The translations under genes and the position numbers were made by a program. The notes under the pieces are model-generated. The model was not told where the DNA came from, made no database searches, and saw only the letters and a program-made list of their open reading frames with translations. A stretch of 64,000 bases of DNA, taken from contig CM042089.1 of NCBI GenBank assembly GCA_023512835.1, forward strand, positions 13,717,759 to 13,781,758, given 5' to 3'. Source of the DNA: Taxillus chinensis (taxonomy: Eukaryota > Streptophyta > Magnoliopsida > Santalales > Loranthaceae). This document shows, one piece after another, positions 1 through 10,996 of the stretch (its first letter is position 1; every line of letters starts with the position of its first letter).

Positions 1-1257
1 GCTTATGTTGGGTCTCTAACCTTCTGTGGGAAGTCCCAAAGAACAATATCATATCAGTCAGGGTAAACATTGAGGTCATCCTAATGAGGAGGTTCATGTG
101 CACCTTGTCACAACACGTTTTAACGGGTCGCGACCCGTTAAAAACAAATCCGTGCGGGTACGGCTCATGCATGGGCACGCAGGTGTAAGGCCTAAAGTGG
201 ACAATATTGTGATAATGAGTACCTTGGCCGAGGTCCAACAACTTCATAAGGTTACTCTTGCTTTGTATTAGTTGACTTCTTTTGAGTGTTAAATTCATTC
301 ACCCTTGTTCTTGACATGCATGCTTTTTACCATAGGACCATAACCCAAAGTTAATTGAGTTTGGGATGACATCTAGGGGAATTATGTCTAACAAAAAATT
401 CCTAGTTAATCGATGCAATGGTTTTATTGACCCTTACTATTCTGAGAATGGTATCTTATGTATGTTTTTTTCTTCATGATGTTATTGTATTCTCTCTGAT
501 TGCTAGGCATCAATTGTTTATTTTCCTCTTCACTAAATTGTGTTGTAAACTTGTAATGCCTATAGTGAAATTTATTTAAGGTAGTGAGTGTGCTTGAAAG
601 AAGTGGTAACTAAATTGTGGCATCATTGCTATAAGTTTTGGGGATAAGCTTATGTTCATTCTCGCCTTTTGGCTTGAATTTGGATGTTGGTTAAGTGAGG
701 GCATTTAGAAAGGAACAGCAACTAAGGCTTATTATTTTATAAAGTAGGTCTAGGATCCTAAGCATGGGTATTAATGTATTCTTTTCCTTTATAGAATCAT
801 GTAGGTGGGAAGGATATAGATTGCTTGTCCAAACATCAATTCATCTATTTATTGTCATCTTTTTCAAAATCATCTTGTTAAATTTCCAAAATGGTTATTT
901 GATATTTTATAAGATCAAACAAAGCGATAGTTTATGAATATCATTGATTATGAAATGCAAGCTTATATTAGAGGGAAGTTTCAGTTTGAGCTTTTTTTTT
1001 AGATAATTGAGTCCAATAATTCAATTACAACCTCTTAAATGGTTTCAATAGTCAGCCACGCTTGTACGGACAGACTCTAGGGAATGAACACAATATTTGT
1101 ACATAATAAATTGAATTAAATGGTTCCGAAAGTAATAAAGAGGGGTCATTATCAAACTAGATGTATTAAATTAATGAAGCATGGAAAGTTAACAAGATAA
1201 ATGACTTAAAAACAAGCAAGCAAGATCCTTGGAAGGGTGTTCTTGTCGAATACTAAC
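1..1257. other. Unassigned AT-rich DNA, no gene seen
   Basis: No reading frame, repeat end or RNA gene could be supported here apart from the 118-143 palindrome. The last five bases (CTAAC) form the left target duplication of the solo LTR that follows. Confidence 0.6.
118..143. repeat. 26-bp perfect palindrome
   Basis: Two 13-base arms, TTTTAACGGGTCG and its exact complement, meet with no spacer around a central CGCG. It could extrude a short cruciform or bind a dimeric protein, but nothing nearby indicates a function. It lies outside any element I could bound. Confidence 0.85.
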
Positions 1258-4200
1258 TGTCATCACCGGATTTCGTCCGGGGGAAAATCCGCTTTTGGAG
1301 ATGCGGTTCTCCCACCCTTCACCCGAAAGGTGATGAAAAAGAAACAGAATCGCCACCAACTATTTTTTGGAGTGCAGTTGGTCACCTAAAATAGTCTACA
1401 TTGCTGAAGCTAGGTTCGGGAATTTGTTACGTACAGGAAAGGATTAGCACCCCTGTAACGCCCTTTCGGTACCTATCTTAGGAGGAGTGAGGTTTCTAAT
1501 TTATTTTAACTTTTTGTTTTGAATTTCTCAAATTGATTTTTCTTAGGAACTTAGAGTTTCTACTCTCCTTTTTATTTTTCTAAATCTTTTATCCCTAAAA
1601 GTCTAAGAGAGATTCCTAAAAATTAAAGTGTCTACAAAAAAGATAATCCTATAAGTTTAATTAAGTCCTTAATTAAAATCTGATGAAATAAAATCATAAC
1701 ACTAAAAATATTCAAAGAAATTTTAATCAAATAAAAACAAGTCAAAGAAAACGATTTACTTAAAAATTAAGAAAGTTTAGTGAGAACAAATTTTTATTTT
1801 GATTTTAATAAGAAAACACTTTTTTTGTTTTTATAAAGGCATTTTGGATTTTTATTTTCAAAAGTCAAAAAAATTATTTCTTTTTTTTATTTTCTAAAAG
1901 AATTTGATTTTTTCTTTTTTTTTTGATGTGTGTGCATTTAAGAAAAACATCAGTTAAAGTGTTGTGTGTGATAAGTGACATCCACAACATAAAATGACAC
2001 TCTCTCTTCTTTTTTTTCCTGCCTTCTTTCTTTTTTCTTTTTTTTTTCTTTTTTTTTTCACTATATTTCGGGTACATCATTACAATAGCTAAGGTCGCAA
2101 GCCCATATTACAAAATCATTAATGGCCATACTAACATGCCTAAGGCCAAATGAATCTACAACGCAAACAATATCATAATGGGCTTTGCCCCTGACAAAAA
2201 AACAGATACAGGTATCAAAACAAAAACCAAAATGGAACCTAAGAACAGTGAAGAAAACTTGTAAAGAGAAATGGGCAATGGACGCAGCCAGAAACAGTGA
2301 CCAAAAGGAGACCCAAAGGAAAAAGGAAATCTATGAGTTAAGCATACATACTAATGCACCAAAAGAAACAACAAAACGAGCCTAGTAAAAGTATGAAACA
2401 CAACCAACAAAACACCCAGCATACCATGAAAGCTGTGGCTTAAACCAAACAAAACGGGGATCAAGGTTTACCAAACCAAAATTAGCCAGGCCTCCAACAT
2501 TTTTTTCTTTGTACAGATGCTGTTTTGTTAACCACATCAAAACAAAAACTAAACCACAAACAGAACTAAGCTCAGAACTGTGAAACCTACAACGCTTTTT
2601 ATTTTTGTACAAAGATGTTGTGAAAATAGAATATGAAGTCAGACTAAACACTGAACACTTAAAACAAGACAGAAGTATGTATAAGCCTAATCGGACCAAA
2701 CCAATAACACCCTAAAACTAGCAACACAATGGAAGAAGAAGAGAGCATACATAATTCCCAGAGAAAAAAAACAAAAGCAAAAAAAAAAAAAAACAAACAA
2801 AAACAAGCACAGAGAGCATACCATGTTATCAGAGAGCATTGACACAGGGAACTCAATGAGGCATACAAACATATCATGAGGACAAGCAACAGGGCATAAA
2901 AAAAAATACAAGAGACATCAAGGCAACAAAGAAACAAAGCAAGGCGCACTGGCATAATCACGTGAGGTTGAAAATAGAAACACGAACCACAACAAAAAAA
3001 ACGTTAAAACAGCCTTCAATCCCACGGCCAACACAGGGACAACACCCTTTCGATTTGGTACTCCAATGGACTCCATGGCCTTCTGGGTTCTTTGTCTCCT
3101 TTCTGAGCAGGCAATGGCGCATCACACCACTCTTCAATCTTGAACCAGAATGCCACCCTCCTTGACTTCTTGATTAGCAGCGAGTGAGGATAGCAATGGG
3201 TTTGTGCGGCAGTGATGTGGTCGGTGAAGCAATGGTGGGCGTGCTTAAAGACATCGTCGAAATGGCCAGAAAGTGTATCTCCATTGGGGGGCTAGTGCGA
3301 CGTTGCTGGGTCGAGGCGGGCCGTGACTGGAACAATCGATGTCGACCGACGGTGGCTGCACCATGGGGGGACAGAGGCGTGCCGCTGTTGGGGCAGTTAG
3401 TGTCAATCAGCAATGAGGTTGCGTCGCCGTTGGAGGGGAGGCACCGTGGTTGGGATGACGTGCGTCTGGATCGACAACTTCGTAGAGTAGAAGCGGTCTG
3501 CGTGATTGATGGATGTGGCGGTGGCGGATTGTACAGCGGTGCCGCAAGGCTTAGCAAGCGAGCACGATTAAAAGAGGGATCATGTAGGACGGAGGGCGGA
3601 GTGGTGGTGGCTGATTTTGAAGGTGAAAGGTGGCGGCAGCCAGTAGCGTGATGACTGGCCAGGGGGACTCTCTGTAGAGGATGGGAAGATGAATGAGTTC
3701 GTGATTGTCGCTAGGTTTTTGGATTGGAGAGCCCCCCCTGTGACTGGGTGATTGATTGGGTTTATATAGGGAAAGAGACTAGGGTTTGGTTTGGGTTGAG
3801 ATGGTAGATCAAGGGTGGTTGACCGTCCATGGTGGCTTGGCGAGGCGTCGCGCTTTGGGTGGCTCGGGCTCGAGCTGCGGGTGTGAGCCATGATGGTTTG
3901 GCTCGTGTGGACTGGGTCCAAGGGAGAGGGAGAGAGAGAAGAGATGACGATGGTGAGCTGGAGATGCCAGTTTGAGGTGGCCGGGCATCGCGACGGCCAT
4001 GGCTCGTCGTTGGGGAAGAGGTCGACGAAGAGAGAGGGAAAGGGAGAAGGGACGATGGGTTTGGTGAAGGTGATAAGGTTGAGGTAAATGAGCGGTTGTG
4101 GTTTTTTCATTTTGTTTTTGATTTTATCATTTTTTTTGTTTTGTGTTTTTGTTTTAAACCAATTAGAAAATGATACGCAGACAATAAGAAACGGGAAAAA

Positions 4201-4852
4201 AGAGGAAAATGGAAAAAGATATTTTTATTGCTCTAATTTCTAATATTTAACTGATGTTTTGGGTTTTTAGGATGGGCAAGACAACTTGGTTTTCAAAAAA
4301 AAGTGAAACAATTATTCGTAAACTCAGGGTGTCACAAAGAGCGATCCCGTGTCATTTTTATTTGAAAATGGGTTTGTTTTCGTGCCAAGATTGTACTGCG
4401 CGTCCCTAAACCGCTTTATTATCGAAAAAGAATTTTTTTTTATTTTTTGAAATTAAGCTATGCGAGAAAAGATATGCAATATATACGTAAAAATTCTTAG
4501 AATGATGAGATGATTAAGAAAATGAGGTTCGTGACCTGATCCAGAGTGTTGTTTTGAATATTGGCCGCTAGTTCATCGTCGTTAGCGGTCCAAATACGAT
4601 TTTGACCATAACTTCTTCGTTTGACCTCGGATTTGAGCGCAGTCGAAGGCGTTGATCTGCAAATTTAATTCTTTATCACTCGAGACTGGATTTTTGGCAT
4701 TTGAAAGCCTTTTTCAAGACATCATTGAAATACACTTCGAATTGATGGTCACGTCTCTTTATTTATTTGCACAAAGTGATTAACAAATAGGAGCAAAGCT
4801 TAAAGTGAAAAATAAATGTGTATGTCCAACCCGGACAAAATGGGATCTAACA
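1258..4852 (+). mobile_element. Solo LTR, Tat/Ogre-type Ty3/Gypsy retrotransposon
   Basis: The block begins TGTCATCACCGG, ends GATCTAACA (TG...CA termini with TGT/ACA ends) and is flanked on both sides by the 5-bp duplication CTAAC (1253-1257 and 4853-4857). The first 250 bases carry stretches typical of plant Tat-lineage LTRs: a 'gaatcgccaccaac' segment and a 'ggattagcacccctgtaacgcc' segment at about 1345-1465. There is no internal coding region, so it is a solo LTR left by LTR-LTR recombination. At 3.6 kb it is long, as is usual for Ogre/Retand relatives. It includes poly-T/poly-A tracts (1870-2060, 2765-2800) and a GC-rich part at 3000-4080 whose overlapping ORFs on both strands look like chance. 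Family placement is from remembered motifs; the boundaries rest on the target duplication. Confidence 0.65.
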
Positions 4853-4857
4853 CTAAC

Positions 4858-5340
4858 CAGTCTCATCTTTCTTTCACCCTACTCGCAAACATTCAAACCA
4901 AAAACAAATTCTTAGTTTGTGGATTAGTTGCAAGATCTTATAAATTGAACAATAGGGCTTTTAATTTTCGAAGAGGTATATTCTCATTACTTCTCAAATG
5001 TATGATGATTATAGTCGAATATTCTAGTTAATTAGGATTAGCACCATTTGCCATGCAAATAAATTTTCACTCCATGTTAAAGTTGGAGAATCAAACTCAA
5101 AACTAATGGCAATGGGTAGAAACTCCTTAGAATCTTTATATTGAATATAAAGCTCTTTTGATTTCCCAAACTGATATATTCTTAACATGTCTGTAAATGA
5201 TTTACGTGAAAAATGTCACCTCACTAAGCACGGATAGCATGTTAAAGGGTAAAAAATGTTGGGAATCAATACCCTGTGTTGAGATTACGGTATTTTTGCG
5301 ATATAGATTACATTTTTTGAAATAATATTATAATAGTGAA
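4858..5340. other. Intergenic, no gene seen
   Basis: AT-rich sequence between the solo LTR and the SINE remnant. I see no supported feature in it. Confidence 0.5.
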
Positions 5341-5512
5341 TCTTAGCATAACGGTAGAGTTAATGATATAAAAGTCACGAGTTCGAGTTGTTGATAAGCC
5401 TTTTGCAGTTAAATTAATTATGGGAGAAGATTGTGTCCATATTGACCTATCTAGCCTAATCCCTTTTCAAATCTTGTCACTCATGGGAGCTTTATATATT
5501 GGGTTTGTCTTT
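5341..5512 (+). mobile_element. Degenerate Au-type SINE
   Basis: A tRNA-like head carries a box A-like stretch (TAGCATAACGGTAGAG, 5344-5359) and a box B-like GAGTTCGAGTT at 5379-5389. It is followed by text resembling the body of plant Au SINEs: a GTCACGAGTTCGAGT context, then 'gggagctttatatattgggt' near 5485, like the conserved 'gggagctttagtgcac' tail. Many positions are mutated, so it is an old non-mobile copy and not a tRNA gene. Confidence 0.6.
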
Positions 5513-7251
5513 ATACTGCATTTTTACCAATCTATATATTGTCACATAAAGCCTCTGACTTTTGTTCACGATTTCTAAATTTAACATCCTTAAAATTATA
5601 TTTTTATGAATATTTAATAATATTTTGGCAGGTGAATGGTTTGAAAAATGTGATATTTATGCTTTTTGTGTTTTACTTTCGAGTTTGATCAAGGAAAGAG
5701 TTGATTTGGCTGAGAATCATAATTTTGGTGATGCACATAGGGTTGATAACCTGCCCAATGCAGGAACTTACCCAAGAGGTTCGCCCAGTCAAAGCTTTTG
5801 GTTGTGCACCCAGTTCTAGAGGTAGATGGTGTCTTTTGTTTTGATGATGATAGTAAAATTACAAATTTTGCACTAAAATGCACTCAAAAATATCTTCATG
5901 TACAACCAACAATGATGCAAGTGTAGAATTGTTTGCTGGATCTCCATTGTGTTTGGCATCGTATTAAGACTCTTGTTGATAATGCTAGAATACATATGCA
6001 AAATTTTCAGGTCTGAAAATGTATTGAAGGATATTTGCTTATTTTGATTTTGCACATTTATTGTTCTTCATGTGTTGGTACAATAAAATAAGGACTATGA
6101 GTTCAAATATTTTTGTGTATTACTATAACCCACCTTGGCCTTGTGGATTCATTAGTCAAGATGAACCTGCATTGAATGTGTATTTTCTGCGAACAAGAAA
6201 TGTATGAAATATTATATTTAAGTTACATTTGAATCACTTATTTACATAGGCAGTAATACTATTGCTATACATGTTGGTCATTTGTACATATTATAATTTT
6301 CATGTTGTTGGCGTTATTAAATACTCCTTTGTAAGCATTGTGCAAAGGATAAATTTCCATGTAATTCATGCATTACACAATATATTTTCTTTATTACGGT
6401 GTAATCTTGGACCCTTGTTTCAATTCATATCACGAGACATTTGTTGCATTCTCTTTGTATTTAAAATTATAAACCATTGGGGTTTCATTTAGGGTTTTGG
6501 AGGTTTGACATTCATGAAATTGGATCTATACCACAAATGTATCCTTATGAACAGGACTACATCATTTGACTCTTCAAAAGTTTTCATCCCTGGAATGTTT
6601 CTATCCCATCTTCCTATTCATGCTATGAAAAGTGAGCGAGAGGAGATTCAAATATCTAAAATAGTTGACTTCAAATTGGTGAGAAAGAACCATTCTTTCA
6701 ATTATTTGTTTTTATGCAGAATTAAAATAAAATTGTGGGAAATATGGAGTGAGGCTTTTGATTTATATTTTGGATTTACAATGACTTAAAAAATATTTAA
6801 TACCGGTTAAAAATATAAAATATGCTCTATTTTAAATGTTTTTTTATGTATATATGAAGAGATTGTGTGTGCAGTTAATGCTGCCAACTAACAATTGAAA
6901 AAGTGTAGTAAAAAAAAGGAAACATTTAGATTGTGTATGTTTGGTTAAAGTGTTTTTAAATACAAAAACTAAAAAACTAAAAATAACTAAATAAAGTTTT
7001 CATTTCAAAGATTCTCTAAATTTAAAACAATCTTTTGTTTATTTATTTTTTATACATGAAAATAAATATTACTTTTGAAAATGAAAATAAAACATATTCA
7101 AACCAAATATGCTCAAAAAAGCATATCCGAATTTGCTATGATCTGTAGGATGATGCCATCACTTAATCCAACGGTTTAATAAACATTACACATGAAAAAG
7201 TTATTGTTTTGTATACCATCACAGAGCATTAATGCAGCTAGCCATCGCATA
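5513..7251. other. AT-rich region, no convincing gene
   Basis: The only protein-like hint is at 5630-5745, where a frame after an AG acceptor reads WFEKCDIYAFCVLL, faintly like subdomain IX of plant protein kinases (DVYSFGVVLLE). It is too short and isolated to call a gene. At about 6935-7105 there are partly complementary AT-rich arms around TGTTTGGTT and AACCAAATA, perhaps an old foldback element. ORFs at 6262-6789 match nothing I recognise. Confidence 0.4.
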
Positions 7252-7396
7252 GCCCGTTTGGTACGATGATATTATTTTTAAAAACAGTAGGCTTGATGAA
7301 TTTAGAATTATTTATAAGTGATAAAACTTTATTTGGGCCTACAGTTTTTAAAACAATCGTATTTTAAAAAATAATTACCTTTTGCCAAACGTAGGC
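7252..7396. mobile_element. Foldback MITE-like element
   Basis: The left arm begins GCCCGTTTGGTACGATGATA and continues through a T-rich stretch to ACAGTAGGC near 7292. The right arm, from GCCTACAGTTTTTAAAA near 7338 to CCAAACGTAGGC at 7396, is its degenerate inverted complement. The 'GCCCGTTTGG' end is common among plant MITEs. A clear target duplication is not visible, so the superfamily is left open. Confidence 0.5.
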
Positions 7397-7506
7397 CTAA
7401 TATTATAAATCACTCTAACCCAAATATCATGACTCCCTCTTACTGTCGTTTGTCATGTGGGTCAACCTTTATTGCAGTTTAACCCGTAAGGCACCTAGTT
7501 CCCACC

Positions 7507-7837
7507 TGTACGAAGGAACGCTAAGTCAGCCTAACTCATAGTATTTGATCGGAACCCTTCGCTTAGTTGTAAAGCAATTGTGTAGGGAAGTGCTTAGCAG
7601 AAGAAAGATTGAACGAAGGCAACAAAATCGATTATATTGATTGCTTGAAAGCTTTACAACATCACTCCCCTACATATAGATCTTAACACTTTTCTGGTAT
7701 TGACACCAGGAGACATCATTTTAGCTAGAGCATTTAAATCTCTACAACTCACTCTATAAACGAAGTTACAACACTTTACAAAGGGGAAATACCCCAAAAT
7801 AGCCTACGTGTGCTAGAATAAGCCTCGGCCTGTGACA
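7507..7837 (-). repeat. 3' LTR of a chromovirus-type Gypsy element
   Basis: On the minus strand the LTR starts TGTCACAGGCCGAGGC at 7837, immediately after a purine tract (GGGTGGGGAAGAA, 7838-7850) that serves as polypurine tract, and probably ends TTCGTACA at 7507. The first 50 bases are repeated with six differences at 8569-8618. The far end is less certain, because the possible 5-bp flanks CCACC (7502-7506) and CGCCC (8619-8623) match at only three positions. Confidence 0.6.
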
Positions 7838-8566
7838 TTCTTCCCCACCCAATTTCGCAGCGCCCTCGTTGCGTCTTCGACTTCCTCGAACCCGTCGAAC
7901 TGCTGGATGTAGCATTTGATTTCTTCCTAGTACTCTTCAATCTCCTTGGAGAATTGCCCCAGTTCCTCTTCCTTCTCCCAGTTTGCCTCTTCAACCGACC
8001 TATTCTTCCATTGGACATAGTACTCCACCCGACTTGGATCTACTCCCCTTCTTGGCATGACTCTACGAGAGTGGATTTTCTCTATTTCTTTGTCGTAGGT
8101 CTTTCCCGTTGATGCTGTTGGTGTCCGCACTTCCCGCTGTCTGCTCGTATCTTCGAAGTCTTCATGGTAAGGCTTGAACAAACTAACGTGGAACACCGGA
8201 TGCCTTTGTAAGCTAGTTGGGAGGTCCAGTTTGTATGAGACCTTCCCAACTTTCTTAAGAACTTTGAAAGGCCCCTCAAAGCAGTGCACCAAACCCTTAT
8301 GCAACTGTCTAAGTGCTTTTGTTTGGCGCGGAAGGAGTTTGAGCATCACCATGTCTCCTTCCTAAAATTCAAAGAGCCTTCTTTGTTGATCCGCCCACTT
8401 TTTCATCTTCTTTGCCGCCTTGTACAAGTATGCCCTGGCTAGATCTGTCTGTTCATGCCACGGGGCTCTTTCCAATGTACCCCCAAGTGATAGAAGTGGG
8501 TGTCAATGGTTGTGTCCCAATTGCAAGTTCGAACTGGCTCTCGTTTGTGGACTCGCTCTTCTGCAA
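7813..8566 (-). pseudogene. Gypsy integrase C-terminus with chromodomain (broken)
   Basis: The minus-strand frame encodes the end of a retrotransposon polyprotein. It has an integrase C-terminal module (GPFKVLKKVGKVSYKLDLP, then HPVFHVSLFKPYHED) followed by a chromodomain (RRGVDPSRVEYYVQWKNRSV, then EEANWE). Chromodomains in this position define plant chromoviruses, where they steer integration to particular chromatin. A TAG at 7927-7929 interrupts the frame. Beyond it the same frame continues (GFEEVEDATRALRNWVGKNV) into the 3' LTR, ending at 7813, as is usual in this group. Upstream, toward 8566, the text still resembles the integrase region (ESQFELAIGTQ) but is frameshifted. Reverse transcriptase, RNase H and the integrase core are missing. 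Confidence 0.85.
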
Positions 8567-8568
8567 GT

Positions 8569-8618
8569 AATACCCCAAAATGGCCTACATGTGCTAGGAT
8601 AAGCCTCAGTCCGTGACA
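8569..8618 (-). repeat. 5' LTR remnant of the same chromovirus (50 bp)
   Basis: These 50 bases repeat the start of the 3' LTR (7788-7837) at 44 of 50 positions and end in the LTR terminus (TGTCACGG on the minus strand). They abut integrase-coding DNA directly. The rest of the 5' LTR, gag and most of pol have therefore been lost in one or more internal deletions. Confidence 0.7.
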
Positions 8619-10451
8619 CGCCCTACCCCCTTGCTCTCATTTAGCTCCTTGCCATGCCGCTCTCTCACTTGCCCTAATTTCCCCCTTGCCGTTGCCGGTC
8701 ATTTGCTCCTCGTTGCTTGGCCGTCGTTGGCTCCTCCACGTCATCGCATTTCTTTTTCCCTCTTGAATTAGGGTCTACGTGATAGTTTTTGAATTTATGT
8801 TTTGCAATTTATGGAAACTGCTCTATAGGTTTTATAATTTTTCATTCGTATTTGAGCAGGGCCGGCCCAAGAGGGAGGCCCAGTAGGCGGCTGACTAAGG
8901 CACCCAGCCCATTGGTCCAGTTAAGGGGGACATTTTTGTTCATTTTAGGGCACCAACCGTCAACTGCCTACCATCGCATCATATCCACAATCTAGTTCCA
9001 GATGACTTTGCCGACGCATGCACACACCACATCATAGTCGCATGACGCCACGCCAAGGTGAGTACTCTCGACTCCCACCAGCCACCGGCGCCGCGTAGCC
9101 CTGCACAGCCGACTCACGTTTCACCGTCCGTTCGTTCGACGGCCGCAGCGACGCCTCACCCTTTCACCGAGGCAGCTGGCCACATGACAGCACTGACAGG
9201 CGATGCCATGACAGCTTGAGACGATGACCGACAATAGCGTCGCAGCTGGCAATCGCTGACCGACTGACGCAGTGGCAGGACGGTGATGACGACCGATGAT
9301 TTGGTGGATGACGATGACGATCCATCGATCCGGTGTGTCACGACCCGAGTAGCGTGGTGCTGGCGGGACGTTTCTTAGTGGCATGATTCAGGAATGGATT
9401 CGTGCTATGTAAAGGAGAGGGGTTGGTTGAAGCGTAGATGGTATGCAGCGAGAAGGTTCCAGGCAGTTCGTGGAGGAGAACGGATGGAACCCCTTCGGAG
9501 TTCAGACGTGCCAACCCGGTTGAATGCGGGGAGCACGCCGCTAGTCGAGGACTTGACGTTGAAGAAGGGATTTGGCCATCCTTACACAAACTGGTCGGGA
9601 ACTGGAGCCATTCTCCTGATGAGCCTAGTGGCAGGGCGAAACCAGTCTACGTGCGCTTCAACCCTCAAAGGCTAAGCTTAGCGGACCGTGGATAGAGAAG
9701 CTAAGTGCCGCAATGGGTTGAGAGGCGCTGGAAACCTGACCCCGTGACAGGTGGGTGGCGACCAAAGTTATATGATTCGTTACGTTTTGGCCGAAATGGT
9801 TGAAATATGTCAAACCGCTGCGTAATCTGAAACGGCACACCCGCTTAATTCGTTCCGGTAAAAATTTCGGGATGTTTCGCCCGTTTCGTCATGTTTTGGG
9901 TCGTATCGGGCTATTTCAGGTGGCTCTAATATTTCGCCCGAAATACTAAAACCACTTAGTTTGACAAATTTTTTATTTTACCCTATTTGGCTCATCGCAC
10001 CGCGCATCATTTTGTTCTCTCGCCCAGCATTCATTTTTTGCATTTCTCTGGTCTGATGTCTGATCTGCTGTCCTTGAGAATCAAGAATCATTACTGCAGC
10101 CTGTTTTCATGTAAGATGGTCTGTCGGGGTCCGATCTTCATAGTTATTTCCTGTAATTTGTCCATCTCGTGGTGCTGAAGCTTTTTGTGAGCCTCTGTGA
10201 TTTGTTTTTTTTTTTGTTATTGTGTATGAAATTTCACTTTTTATTTTCATCAATTCCTTTGATTTGAACAGCCAGTATATATGTTTTAAATCTGCTATGG
10301 GTTAGAGAGCAAAATTTGCACTATATCTACAAATAATTTAGCTTTAGGCCCTATGAAAACTGAGAGAGGTTAGGATAATTGCAAGGAGGTTACAAAAATT
10401 AGTCTGCATCTGCATTAGGATAGAATTATAATATTTATATGATTCTTCAAT

Positions 10452-10480
10452 GCATATATATATATATATATATATATATT
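10452..10480. repeat. (AT)n microsatellite
   Basis: A run of alternating A and T about 29 bases long lies in the 5' untranslated part of the inner hAT, upstream of its transposase gene. Confidence 0.85.
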
Positions 10481-10996
10481 GTAGGGAGGTTACGAAAATT
10501 GATTAGATGCAATTATCATAGAAAAAATGAACTCATTAAATACAGGCATGGTACTAACATGATCTGTCACCTGAAAAAGTAAGAGTGCTGGGTGATCTGT
10601 TTCCTATTCTAGCACTGCTATGTATATATTAGTCCATTGAATTTGTTATGTCATTAACAAGCTTAATTTAATGCTTAATTTTGATTCTATAATATTATGG
10701 GCATGTTTTCATGTGCTGGTTCATTTTCACGTACTGGGTGTTTTTCAAGTTTCCATGTGCTATGTGATTTCCATGTGTTGGGTGATCTGTTATGTGTTTT
10801 TATGAGCATGTTTGTGATTTCTTTATGTTGCTACGTGATTCTTTTGTTTATTTAATTATTTTTTTACCAAGCTTGATGTATAAGCTAATGCTGAACGTGA
10901 GATCGATGTAGCAGCTAATTTCTTTTGTTTGTTTGTTTTTTTCTCTGTTGCCTGTAGCAGCTCATTCCAGTCCAGCGCACCTAGCCTAGCTTCAAT

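Noticed and set aside
1874..2080. Lys-rich 68-codon ORF on the minus strand
   Set aside because: It is the translation of a poly-T/poly-A tract inside the solo LTR.
3174..3651. Overlapping 127- and 155-codon ORFs on both strands
   Set aside because: They lie in the GC-rich part of a solo LTR, overlap antisense over most of their length, and show no domain.
5344..5389. Box A/box B pair suggesting a tRNA gene
   Set aside because: The acceptor and anticodon stems do not form, and the flanking text matches an Au-type SINE body.
5630..5745. Protein-kinase-like fragment (EKCDIYAFCVLL)
   Set aside because: Only about a dozen residues resemble subdomain IX and no neighbouring kinase motifs were found.
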